A stretch of DNA of 8,871 nt from Rhodospirillales bacterium. Its GTDB lineage: Bacteria; Pseudomonadota; Alphaproteobacteria; Acetobacterales; Acetobacteraceae. Shown here one piece after another: positions 1 through 6,632 of this stretch. Numbering within the stretch: position 1 is the first letter of the stretch; each line of letters starts with the position of its first letter. Location: the NCBI GenBank assembly GCA_025350425.1, contig JANXXW010000320.1, positions 1 to 8,871 of the forward strand, read 5' to 3'. The notes beneath the pieces are model-generated. The model worked only from the letters and a program-made list of their open reading frames with translations. It made no database searches and had not been told where the DNA came from. The position numbers and the translations under genes were made by a program.

Positions 1-348
1 TCGGCCGCCGCAATCGCCGTGATCGATTTGCACCGGGCAGAGGATCTACCGGGTCGCGCGCGGAACATGGCGCCCTACTTCGAGGAGTGCGTGCATAGCC
101 TGCGAGGCCTGCCGAGCGTGATCGACGTGAGGAACCTGGGATTAGTGGCCGGGATCGAGCTGGAGCCAAGAACCGGTAAGCCGACGGACCGGGCGATACG
201 TGTGTTCCATCGCTGTTTCGACGCTGGAGTGTTGATCCGTACGACCGGCGACACCATCGCACTATCGCCGCCGCTGGTGATGGAGCGGCCACATCTTGAC
301 CGAATCATGGAGACGCTTTCCGACGCCATCCGGGCCGAGGCGGCCTGA
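1..348 (+). CDS. omega-amino acid--pyruvate aminotransferase, C-terminal part (5' end outside window)
   Basis: The frame is open from the first base and ends in TGA at 346-348, so only the last 115 codons are present. This is the C-terminal small domain of a class III (fold type I) PLP-dependent aminotransferase. Diagnostic stretches are VRNLGLVAGIELEP, followed by a segment on cofactor-distal residues ending in RTTGDTIALSPPLV, which closely resembles beta-alanine/omega-amino acid:pyruvate transaminases. Such enzymes are cytosolic and move an amino group from an omega-amino acid or amine to pyruvate, giving alanine. The PLP-binding lysine lies upstream and cannot be checked. A GTG at 19 is only an internal valine codon and not a plausible start. 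The gene converges on amtB and ends 3 bases before a strong hairpin. The exact amine substrate cannot be read from this part. Confidence 0.85.
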   Translation, partial: SAAAIAVIDLHRAEDLPGRARNMAPYFEECVHSLRGLPSVIDVRNLGLVAGIELEPRTGKPTDRAIRVFHRCFDAGVLIRTTGDTIALSPPLVMERPHLDRIMETLSDAIRAEAA

Positions 349-351
349 GCA

Positions 352-390
352 CAGGCATTACCCCTCCCACGAAGGGAGGGGTAATGCCTG
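352..390. terminator. perfect 17-bp stem hairpin between convergent genes, probable bidirectional terminator
   Basis: The left arm 352-368 (CAGGCATTACCCCTCCC) is exactly complementary to the right arm 374-390, around a 5-base loop ACGAA. The hairpin occupies nearly all of the 48 bases between the aminotransferase stop (348) and the amtB stop (397). That position suits a shared terminator. Neither side has a proper U-tract: the + side reads GCCTTCTTAC and the - side TGTGCTCAGG. It is therefore not a textbook intrinsic terminator. It could also be a dispersed palindromic (REP-like) element or an RNA-stabilising 3' structure. The palindrome is certain; the terminator role is inferred. Confidence 0.65.
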
Positions 391-396
391 GCCTTC

Positions 397-1785
397 TTAC
401 CCCAGGCGTTCGCCGTGCAGCACGACGTCGAGGCCTTCCATCTCTTCCTCGGCATTGACGCGCAACCCAATCACGGCATCGACGATCTTCAACAGGATGA
501 AGGTGGCGAGGCCGCTGTAGACCAGGGTAACCGCCACGGCGACCACTTGGTGGCCGAACTGTTCCATGCCACCGATGGTGACGCCGAGTGGGTGGTCCTT
601 GTCGGCGGTCAGCGGGCCATAGGCGAACACGCCGGTCAGCAGCGCGCCGACGATGCCGCCGATTCCATGGACGCCGAACGCATCCAGGCTGTCGTCGTAG
701 CCCAGCATGTGCTTGAGCGAGGTCGCAGACCAGAAGCAGATGACGCCGGCGGCGATGCCGATGATCAGCGCCGGTCCGGGAAGCACGAACCCCGACGCCG
801 GGGTGATGGCGACCAAGCCCGCGACCGCGCCGGAGATGGCGCCCAGAACGCTCGGCTTACCCTTTACAACCCACTCGCCGAAGGTCCAGGCCAATGCAGC
901 GCTGGCTGTGGCGATCTGCGTCACCGCCATCGCCATACCGGCACGCCCGTTGGCTGCAACCGCGCTGCCGGCGTTGAAGCCGAACCAGCCGACCCAAAGC
1001 AGGGAGGCGCCGATCACGGCGTATCCAAGGTTGTACGGCGCCATGTTGTCATGGCCGTAGCCGACCCGCTTGCCGAGCACCAACGCGCACATCAGGCCGG
1101 CAATGCCGGCGTTGATATGAACCACGGTGCCGCCCGCGAAGTCCGCCGCGCCGAGTGCGCCGACCCAACCGGTTGCACCCCAGACCCAGTGGGCAATCGG
1201 GCTGTATACCACCAGCGACCACAGCACCATGAACACGCACATGGCGGAGAACTTCATGCGGTCCGCAAAAGCGCCGGCGATCAACGCAGGGGTGATGATC
1301 GCGAACGTCATCTGGAACATCATGTAGACCGTCTCGGGGACAGTCTGCGGCTGCGGGTTGTCACTGCCCAGGCCGAGGGTGAACGGCTTGTCCCAGTTCT
1401 CGCCGAGTCCGTTCAGGAAAAAGCGGCTGAGGTCGCCGATGTAGGGGTTGCCGTTGGTGAAGGCCAGGCTGTAGCCGGCCACCATCCAAGTGACCGTGAC
1501 CAGGCAGCAGATGATGAAAGACTGCATCATGGTGGCCAGAATGTTTTTCTTGCGAACCATGCCGGCATAGAACAGCGCTAGGCCCGGGATGGTCATCAAC
1601 AGGACCAGTGCCGTGCTGGTCAGCATCCAGGCGGTATCGCCGCTGTCGATCTTGGCGTCCGCCACGGCGGCGGCTACCGGTGGAACTACGGCGGCTGCGG
1701 TCTGCGCCCAGGCGGGAGCCGCCGCCAGGGAGGTGAGCAACAATGTGGCAAGCGCAGGCGCGAAGCGCCGCGGTAGTCGAGACAT
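397..1785 (-). CDS. amtB: ammonium transporter AmtB
   Basis: Inner-membrane Amt/Rh-family ammonium channel. From the start chosen here the protein is 462 aa. It has an N-terminal signal peptide (basic MSRLPRRF, hydrophobic core, cut near AWA|Q), then the Amt fold of about eleven membrane helices. The first helix carries DTAWMLTSTALVLLMTIPGL followed by ALFYAGMVRKKN. The twin pore histidines are in GGTVVHINAG (about H223) and FGVHGIGG (about H373), and the conserved aspartate is in AADFAGG (about D215). The C-terminal tail GLRVNAEEEMEGLD-x(4)-HGE is the segment that binds GlnK. Start choice: an upstream ATG at 1800 overlaps the glnK stop as ATGA. The ATG at 1785 has AAGGA seven bases ahead of it and leaves an 11-base gap after glnK, so I prefer it. 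The longer form would add MKDNR. It is cotranscribed with glnK. Confidence 0.96.
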   Translation of the reverse strand: MSRLPRRFAPALATLLLTSLAAAPAWAQTAAAVVPPVAAAVADAKIDSGDTAWMLTSTALVLLMTIPGLALFYAGMVRKKNILATMMQSFIICCLVTVTWMVAGYSLAFTNGNPYIGDLSRFFLNGLGENWDKPFTLGLGSDNPQPQTVPETVYMMFQMTFAIITPALIAGAFADRMKFSAMCVFMVLWSLVVYSPIAHWVWGATGWVGALGAADFAGGTVVHINAGIAGLMCALVLGKRVGYGHDNMAPYNLGYAVIGASLLWVGWFGFNAGSAVAANGRAGMAMAVTQIATASAALAWTFGEWVVKGKPSVLGAISGAVAGLVAITPASGFVLPGPALIIGIAAGVICFWSATSLKHMLGYDDSLDAFGVHGIGGIVGALLTGVFAYGPLTADKDHPLGVTIGGMEQFGHQVVAVAVTLVYSGLATFILLKIVDAVIGLRVNAEEEMEGLDVVLHGERLG

Positions 1786-1792
1786 ACGGTTA

Positions 1793-1797
1793 TCCTT
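1793..1797 (-). promoter_or_regulatory. ribosome binding site deciding the amtB start
   Basis: On the - strand the glnK stop region reads ATGAAGGATAACCGTATG. AAGGA at 1797-1793 sits seven bases before the ATG at 1785. The earlier ATG at 1800 has only a weak GGA upstream. This favours the downstream start, and the Shine-Dalgarno sequence overlaps the glnK stop codon, which would couple the two genes. Confidence 0.6.
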
Positions 1798-2135
1798 CAT
1801 AGCGCTTCGGAATCCATCTCGCCGGTGCGAATGCGTACGGCGCGTTCGAGGTCGAGGACGAAGATCTTGCCGTCGCCGATCTTACCGGTGTGGGCGGCCT
1901 TGATGATCGCCTCCACCACCTGCTCGGCCAAATCGGTGTCGACGGCGACCTCGATTTTTACCTTGGGTAAGAAGTTCACATGATACTCGGCGCCTCGGTA
2001 GATCTCGGTCTGGCCCTTTTGGCGCCCGAACCCCTTCACCTCCGAGACGGTCAGGCCCTGCACACCCAGCGGCGTCAGTGCCTCTCTTACGTCATCAAGT
2101 TTGAACGGCTTGATGATGGCCATGATCAGTTTCAT
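1797..2135 (-). CDS. glnK: nitrogen regulatory protein PII (GlnK)
   Basis: Complete 112-aa PII signal protein, the standard family length, with no truncation. It opens with MKLIMAIIKPFKLDDVREAL. The T-loop QTEIYRGAEYHVNFLPKVK carries Tyr51, the uridylylation site. The B-loop TGKIGDGKIFV (about 83-93) and C-loop RIRTGE (101-106) bind ATP and 2-oxoglutarate. PII trimers sense energy and 2-oxoglutarate, and in their de-uridylylated state they dock on AmtB to close it. Direct linkage to amtB is why I call it GlnK rather than GlnB. The ATG at 2135 is preceded by AAGG at a 7-base spacing. Expression is probably nitrogen-controlled: a degenerate -24/-12 element lies about 70-85 bases upstream. The true paralog class (GlnB, GlnK or GlnJ) cannot be fixed from one gene. 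Confidence 0.97.
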   Translation of the reverse strand: MKLIMAIIKPFKLDDVREALTPLGVQGLTVSEVKGFGRQKGQTEIYRGAEYHVNFLPKVKIEVAVDTDLAEQVVEAIIKAAHTGKIGDGKIFVLDLERAVRIRTGEMDSEAL

Positions 2136-2204
2136 TTCGCAGCCTTATCCCCCGTTGTCTTGCCGGCTCGCGATTTTACCCGCGCAACCCATATCAAGGA
2201 TGCT

Positions 2205-2221
2205 TTCCAAGAACCGTGCCG
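2205..2221 (-). promoter_or_regulatory. candidate sigma-54 (-24/-12) promoter for glnK-amtB
   Basis: The - strand reads CGGCACGGTTCTTGGAA. The sigma-54 consensus is TGGCACG-N4-TTGC. The GG of -24, the CACG and the TT of -12 fit at the right spacing, but the highly conserved -12 C is a G. Just upstream, at 2231-2225, a perfect -24 box TGGCACG is present but lacks a -12 at the correct spacing. A start near 2196 would leave a leader of about 60 bases. The position and the operon content support it; the -12 mismatch argues against it. Confidence 0.35.
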
Positions 2222-2270
2222 CGCCGTGCCAAACGCCCACATTGGCGGGGCGCGGTGAGTGGCGTGGAAA

Positions 2271-2290
2271 TGGGCAGGCAGTTATGCCCA
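2271..2290. promoter_or_regulatory. inverted repeat TGGGCA-N8-TGCCCA, possible operator
   Basis: TGGGCA (2271-2276) and TGCCCA (2285-2290) are exact inverted repeats separated by eight bases, a geometry typical of a dimeric regulator site. It lies between the divergent glnK and UbiH-type genes, about 50 bases upstream of the glnK -24 candidate and 43 bases before the ATG at 2334. It does not match the NtrC consensus TGCACC-N5-GGTGCA. No regulator is assigned, and a 6-bp arm can occur by chance. Confidence 0.25.
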
Positions 2291-2333
2291 AGATACGGGC
2301 AGTGGCGGGTCATTTCGGGCGGTGAGCGAGCGT

Positions 2334-3542
2334 ATGAACGACGAATACGATGTCTGTATTGTGGGCGCAGGCCCGGTTGGCGGGATTCTCGCTTGCAGGT
2401 TGGCGGGGGCTGGGCTGCGGGTCGCGATCATCGACCGCGCCGCATTGCCGCCGATGGAGCACCCGGATTTCGACGGGCGCGCCTATGCCATTGCGGCAGG
2501 CTCCAAGCGCGTGCTGGAGACGGCCGGTTTGTGGGACGCGCTGCCGTTTCCGGCCGGTGCGATCCGCGATATCCGGGTTTCGGACGGCCGGGTCGGGCGA
2601 CAGGCGTCACCGATGTTCCTGCATTTCGATGCCGCCGATGTCGGCGAGGAGGCTTTCGGCTGGATGGTCGAGGCGCGCAGCCTGCGGATGGCCGTGAACA
2701 CGCGGCTGCGCACGCTGGGCGGCGTGAGCCTGTTCGCGCCGGCCGAGGCCACCGTCGAGCGTGCCGAGGATGGTGCCACGGTGCGGGTGGCGGGCGGACC
2801 GACGCTGAAATGCCGGCTGGTGGTCGCGGCTGAAGGGCGCGGTAGTCCGTTGCGCGAGGCGGCTGGGATTGCGGTGACGCGGATGGGCTACGGCCAGACC
2901 GGGATCGTGTGCGCCATCGGCCATGAGCTGCCGCATAACGGTACGGCGCTGGAGCATTTCCTGCCGTCCGGGCCGTTCGCGCAGTTGCCGATGGCACCTA
3001 CCGAGGGCGCTCCGAATATCTCCGCCATCGTCTGGACGGAGCGGACATCAGCCGCCTCCCGCGTGCTGGCGCTGGACGATGCTGGGTTCGAGCGGGAGGT
3101 CGCCCGGCGCCTGGGCCAATATCTCGGCGCGATCCGGCTTCTCGGGCGGCGCTGGAGCTATCCTTTGGGGGCCATGCACGCGCATCGGTATTACGACACG
3201 CGGTTGGCGCTGGTGGGTGACGCCGCGCATGGCATCCATCCGATCGCGGGGCAGGGGCTCAATCTCGGTATCCGCGACGTGGAGGCTTTGGCGGGGCTGG
3301 CGATTGCGGCAGTGGAACAGGGCGCAGACCCGGGCGCTAAGGCGGTACTGCGCCGTTACCAGCTACGGCGGCGGCCAGACAATCTTGCGATGCTGATAGC
3401 GACAGACGGGCTCGACCGCCTGTTCAGCAACGACAACCGATTGCTGCGGCTGGCGCGGGGCCTGGGCATCGCCGCCGTACATCGCGTGCCGTCGTTGAAG
3501 CGGGCGTTTATGCGGCAGGCGATGGGTGTGCTGACGGGCTGA
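2334..3542 (+). CDS. UbiH/UbiF/VisC-family FAD-dependent ubiquinone-biosynthesis hydroxylase
   Basis: Flavoprotein monooxygenase of 402 aa, the usual length for the UbiH/UbiF/UbiL/Coq6 group. These enzymes hydroxylate the aromatic ring of the ubiquinone precursor using O2 and NAD(P)H, at the inner face of the membrane. Visible motifs are the Rossmann FAD motif VCIVGAGPVGG (8-17), the RAYAIAAGSKRVLE stretch (49-62), a DG-like motif AAEGRGSPLR (165-174) and the family signature ALVGDAAHGIHPIAGQGLNL (292-311). No membrane segment or signal peptide is seen. The frame is open further upstream to 2259, but that extension has no homology-like content, and the Rossmann strand begins right after ATG 2334. 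The Shine-Dalgarno sequence there is weak. In alphaproteobacteria one such enzyme may act at several ring positions (UbiL), so I leave the symbol open. It is divergent from glnK and apparently monocistronic. Confidence 0.9.
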   Translation: MNDEYDVCIVGAGPVGGILACRLAGAGLRVAIIDRAALPPMEHPDFDGRAYAIAAGSKRVLETAGLWDALPFPAGAIRDIRVSDGRVGRQASPMFLHFDAADVGEEAFGWMVEARSLRMAVNTRLRTLGGVSLFAPAEATVERAEDGATVRVAGGPTLKCRLVVAAEGRGSPLREAAGIAVTRMGYGQTGIVCAIGHELPHNGTALEHFLPSGPFAQLPMAPTEGAPNISAIVWTERTSAASRVLALDDAGFEREVARRLGQYLGAIRLLGRRWSYPLGAMHAHRYYDTRLALVGDAAHGIHPIAGQGLNLGIRDVEALAGLAIAAVEQGADPGAKAVLRRYQLRRRPDNLAMLIATDGLDRLFSNDNRLLRLARGLGIAAVHRVPSLKRAFMRQAMGVLTG

Positions 3543-3878
3543 TGGCCGGTATCAGTCGCCGGTAGACCGGATTGCGAGCGCCAAATCACTGCCTGGGCCG
3601 GCGCCCACCGCCACCCGACGACATGCGGTCTCATCGGACAGGGCGGAAATACTCGTCGTCGAAGGGTTGTCAGCGGGTGAATTGGTAGTCGTTGAAGGTG
3701 TGGATGGGACCCTGTTCGGTGTCGAAGAATGGGCGGCGGTCTTCGGTTTTGGGCAAAGCGGGGTATTTTCCTCGCCGTGGGGTCAGAGCATCTCATTGTA
3801 GATGTCTCATGTGAAGACAACGCCAGTGTTGCCCCAGCGCTCAGTAACGAACGCCAGCCGCGCCTTCAATGTCGGGCA
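3543..3878. other. 336-base gap between convergent genes, no intact gene
   Basis: It separates the hydroxylase stop (+) from the alpha/beta hydrolase stop (-). I see no intact gene and no convincing terminator. Small structures are TGGGC-CGGC-GCCCA (3594-3607) and CATCT-N6-AGATG (3789-3804), neither followed by a T-run. The part from about 3770 to 3850 is less GC-rich than the flanking genes. On the - strand, positions 3786-3670 encode an open stretch without a start codon. Its end reads like a natural protein C-terminus (EDRRPFFDTEQGPIHTF, then NDYQFTR and stop), so it may be the tail of a lost gene. I do not recognise the family. Confidence 0.5.
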
Positions 3879-4952
3879 CTACATCGGACGCTGAGGCGCA
3901 GTCTGCAGAAATTCGCCAAGTTGGCTGGCCCAGAATTTGGCAAGGCCGGTGGTCCCGTGGCCGCGTGTGTCGCCGCTAGCCGGGATCAGGAACAGATGGC
4001 CGTTTTTCACGCGCGGCATGGCGCGGTCCATGATGCCGGTCTCGGGCGGGTTGCGCTCATCGTCGGCGGAGTTGATGGCAAGCAATGCAGCCTCGATACG
4101 CTCCAGGCCAGGCGCTGCGTCATAGTCGCGGGACGCATTCCATTGATAAAGGTAGTCGTTAGCGTCGGAGGGGGGAGGAGCCGCGAGAAGGACATCGACG
4201 TGGGCATCGGCCTGCGCGTGTGTCGGGTCGAGCTTTTGGTAGCCGAGCGTCCCGCCACTGGTGGCGATACCGAATAGAACGTTCGCGGCACGAAGGGAGG
4301 ATGGCTGGGTGGTGTAGTCGCCGCCCTTATATTCCGGGTCGCGGCGGATGGTCTCGATCAACATGCGCCGTAGCATCCAGTTGCGGCTGGCTGTCTCCGT
4401 GGGTTGCGAGGCCATCGGCACCAGCGCGTCCATGAAGCCAGGGTAGGCTTCCCCCCACATCCAGGTCTGCATGCCGCCCATGGAGTTGCCCAGCACGAGT
4501 CGTAGATGGCGCAGACCGAGGCCCTCAGTGACCAGGCGATACTCGGCAAGAACCATGTCGGCATAATCATACGCGGGGAAGTTCGCGCGCATTCCATCGG
4601 ACGGCTTGGCTGATTTCCCGGCGCCGATCGTGTCCGGCAGGATGACAAAGTATTTAGTGGCGTCGAGCGGCTGGCCAGGGCCGAACAACTCGCCTCCGAA
4701 AGCTGGGGTCAGCAGGCTGGTGCCGCTGCCGAAAGTGCCGTGGATAATGAGAACCGGCTGGCCGGAAGGGGCGCCGATGGTGGTGTAGTGTAGCCGCAGT
4801 TCAGGCAGGGTCTCGCCGGTGTGGAAGCGGAAATTATGGGCGATGTAATCGGCTTGAATCGGAGTGGGCGCGTCCGCTGCGCGCGCAGGCAACGCGGCCG
4901 CTGTTAGCAGCACCATGCAAGCCGCGCGTGCCAGAAACGTCGAGGACTTCAT
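3879..4952 (-). CDS. exported alpha/beta hydrolase, homoserine O-acetyltransferase (MetX)-like fold
   Basis: 357 aa. A clear signal peptide (MKSSTFLARAACMVLLTAAA core, cut near ARA|AD at 25/26) points to the periplasm. The body is an alpha/beta hydrolase of the MetX-like subgroup. It has a nucleophile elbow GNSMGGMQTWMW (Ser157), an oxyanion-side segment VLIIHGTFGSG (67-77), a likely acid in NSADDERNPPETG (Asp297 or 298) and His332 in TRGHGTTG. The MetX-type order Ser-Asp-His is preserved. Export argues against a role in cytosolic methionine synthesis, so I predict a secreted esterase or acyltransferase of unknown substrate. It starts 8 bases after the upstream stop with no good Shine-Dalgarno sequence, so it is probably translationally coupled as the last gene of the ccrM operon. 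After the TAG the same frame stays open for 23 codons. Confidence 0.88.
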   Translation of the reverse strand: MKSSTFLARAACMVLLTAAALPARAADAPTPIQADYIAHNFRFHTGETLPELRLHYTTIGAPSGQPVLIIHGTFGSGTSLLTPAFGGELFGPGQPLDATKYFVILPDTIGAGKSAKPSDGMRANFPAYDYADMVLAEYRLVTEGLGLRHLRLVLGNSMGGMQTWMWGEAYPGFMDALVPMASQPTETASRNWMLRRMLIETIRRDPEYKGGDYTTQPSSLRAANVLFGIATSGGTLGYQKLDPTHAQADAHVDVLLAAPPPSDANDYLYQWNASRDYDAAPGLERIEAALLAINSADDERNPPETGIMDRAMPRVKNGHLFLIPASGDTRGHGTTGLAKFWASQLGEFLQTAPQRPM

Positions 4953-4960
4953 CGTGAGCT

Positions 4961-5533
4961 TTAATTTGCAATTCCGAGCAACGCTGCCCGGAGATCCGTT
5001 GATGGAGGATGCGCACCGATGAACCCCTCCATGATGCGATTCGCGAGGCCCGGATTGTCGATCTCGATAATCTGTCGGTTATTGGCCAGCACGCGCAATC
5101 CTCGCGATGTGGCGATGTAGGTCGTGGTATCGCCGACCTTGACGGCTGGGGCTGCGGCGATCAGGCGCTCGAAATCGGCGTTATCGGATTGCGGGCATTC
5201 GCCGTGCCCACAATTCTCGCGTTCGCCCTTGCGATACTCCTCTTCCACCTGGGATTTGGATCCCTCGTGAAGATACTGCAGCAACAGTACCTTCGGGGTT
5301 GATGCGGACAGGATCGTACGCACGTCGTGGGATGGGACGGCGGTATACAGGCCGGCAACGTAGATGCGAATCTCAAAGATGGTGAGAGTGCGAAGGCCTA
5401 TGCCATTGAGCCGCAGGTTCTGGCCTCCGACGGGGTAAACATCGGGCAGCGTTACGCCGCTGACGGTTGCGGCGCGCGCGGGATTGGCCAGGCACAGCGC
5501 CAGAAGCAGGAAAGTAGCACCGATGCGGATCAC
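4961..5533 (-). CDS. exported chalcone isomerase-like protein
   Basis: 190 aa. The signal peptide MIRIGATFLLLALCLANPARA is cut before ATVSG, so the protein is probably periplasmic. The mature part matches the bacterial chalcone isomerase-like domain: GVTLPDVYPVGGQNLRLNGI followed by GLRTLTIFEIRIYVAGLY, then a helical region SKSQVEEEYRKGE and a C-terminal NRIMEGFIG-x-HPPSTDLRAALLG. Bacterial members have no proven flavonoid substrate and are thought to bind lipid-like or small hydrophobic ligands, so no reaction is claimed. An insert with two cysteines (ENCGHGECPQ, about 107-116) could form a disulfide in the periplasm. The start codon is GTG at 5533, overlapping the ccrM stop as GTGA, with a strong GAGGAG five bases upstream. 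The gene lies between ccrM and the alpha/beta hydrolase, with 8 bases to the latter. Confidence 0.85.
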   Translation of the reverse strand: MIRIGATFLLLALCLANPARAATVSGVTLPDVYPVGGQNLRLNGIGLRTLTIFEIRIYVAGLYTAVPSHDVRTILSASTPKVLLLQYLHEGSKSQVEEEYRKGERENCGHGECPQSDNADFERLIAAAPAVKVGDTTTYIATSRGLRVLANNRQIIEIDNPGLANRIMEGFIGAHPPSTDLRAALLGIAN

Positions 5534-6627
5534 GTCGTCTCCTCGGGGAATAGGGCGGTAGATGTCTCTCGCAGACGGTCTATAGGGACCAGTTGTCCTG
5601 CCTCGTCGGTGTGCCAGAACGTCCAGCCGTTACAGGAAGGGGCGTTTTGCACGGCGGCGCCGACCTTGTGGATAGAGCCCTGGATGGCACCCGCGCGAAT
5701 GGAGCCATCGGCGGTGACCACGGCTGAAACACGACGCATGCGGTCGGTCAGCACCGTACCAGGCTCGATCAAACCACGCTCCACCAGGCTCCCGAATGAC
5801 ACGCGGGGGATGTCTCGCTTGGTCACGGTGGTGGTGAGGCCGTCATCGGAGGTCGGACGCACGCGACGGATCCGACCGAGCGCTGCCTCCACGTACGCCG
5901 GATGACGCTCGATGCCGATATAATGTCGCGAAAGACGACGAGCGACGGCGGCAGTGGTGCCGCTGCCGAGGAAAGGATCGAGCACGATATCATCCCGCAT
6001 GGTGCTTGCGAGTAAGATACGGTGCAGCAGGGCCTCGGGTTTCTGGGTCGGGTGAAGTTTGAGCCCGTGCTCGTTCTTGAGGCGTTCACCGCCCGTGCAG
6101 AGGGGAATAAGCCAGTCGCTCCGCATTTGCAGGTCGTCGTTCAACGATTTCATGGCTTGGTAATTGAAGCGATACCGGCTGTCCTGCCCGCGCGACGCCC
6201 AGATGAGGGTCTCGTGGGCATTGGTGAAGCGGCGGCCGCGGAAGTTCGGCATCGGGTTGGACTTGCGCCAGATGACATCGTTAAGGATCCAGAAACCCAG
6301 TTCCTGCAAGATGGCGCCGATACGGAAGATGTTGTGATAGCTGCCGATGACCCAGATCGTGCCGTCCTTGCGGAGCAGCCGGCGACATTCGGTCAGCCAT
6401 TCGCGGGTGAACGCGTCGTAGGCGGCGAAGTCGGTGAAACGGTCCCAATCGTCGTCCACGCCGTCTACCAGACTATCGTCGGGCCGGCGCAGTTCGCCGC
6501 GGAGCTGGAGGTTGTACGGAGGGTCGGCGAAGATACAATGGATCGATGCGGGTGGCAGCATGCGCATCACGCGTGCCGCGTCACCGAGCAGTATCTGATC
6601 CAGCGGCAGTTCGCGGACGATCTCCAA
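5530..6627 (-). CDS. ccrM: CcrM-type GANTC adenine-N6 DNA methyltransferase
   Basis: 365 aa, matching Caulobacter CcrM in length and order. CcrM methylates adenine in GANTC after replication and sets the timing of cell-cycle genes in alphaproteobacteria. The catalytic motif DPPY is at 35-38 in FADPPYNLQL. Next comes the conserved VDGVDDDWDRF-x(2)-FAAYDAFTREWL. IWVIGSYHNIFR, WRKSNPMPNFRGRRF and LHPTQKPEALL follow. The SAM-binding DPFLGSGTT is at 217-225. The order DPPY then target domain then FxGxG is beta-class. The C-terminal domain (about 271-351, with GSIHKVGAAVQNAPSCNGWT) is the DNA-binding extension of CcrM. No restriction endonuclease is adjacent, so it is an orphan methyltransferase. 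The start is TTG at 6627, preceded by TGGAG at five bases; no ATG or GTG lies in frame nearby. It heads an operon with two exported proteins. Confidence 0.96.
   Translation of the reverse strand: MEIVRELPLDQILLGDAARVMRMLPPASIHCIFADPPYNLQLRGELRRPDDSLVDGVDDDWDRFTDFAAYDAFTREWLTECRRLLRKDGTIWVIGSYHNIFRIGAILQELGFWILNDVIWRKSNPMPNFRGRRFTNAHETLIWASRGQDSRYRFNYQAMKSLNDDLQMRSDWLIPLCTGGERLKNEHGLKLHPTQKPEALLHRILLASTMRDDIVLDPFLGSGTTAAVARRLSRHYIGIERHPAYVEAALGRIRRVRPTSDDGLTTTVTKRDIPRVSFGSLVERGLIEPGTVLTDRMRRVSAVVTADGSIRAGAIQGSIHKVGAAVQNAPSCNGWTFWHTDEAGQLVPIDRLRETSTALFPEETT
5539..5544 (-). promoter_or_regulatory. strong ribosome binding site for the GTG-started chalcone isomerase-like gene
   Basis: On the - strand GAGGAG-ACGAC-GTG places a near-ideal Shine-Dalgarno sequence five bases ahead of the GTG at 5533. 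It lies inside the last codons of ccrM, whose TGA overlaps the GTG. This fixes the start and suggests the downstream gene may be translated better than the TTG-started ccrM. Confidence 0.65.
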
Positions 6628-6632
6628 TGTGG

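Noticed and set aside
415..1581. Long + strand open frame (388 codons) antisense to amtB
   Set aside because: Low-complexity, His/Asp/Arg-rich translation typical of the complement of a GC-rich gene; amtB on the other strand is unambiguous.
2259..2333. Upstream start for the UbiH-type hydroxylase
   Set aside because: The extra 25 residues have no family similarity and cover the intergenic region with the inverted repeat; the FAD motif begins right after ATG 2334.
3594..3607. TGGGC-CGGC-GCCCA hairpin after the hydroxylase gene
   Set aside because: Only five base pairs and no T-run, so not enough to call a terminator.
3808..3878. Read-through extension of the alpha/beta hydrolase (23 codons after TAG)
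   Set aside because: The hydrolase is already full length; nothing supports stop-codon suppression.
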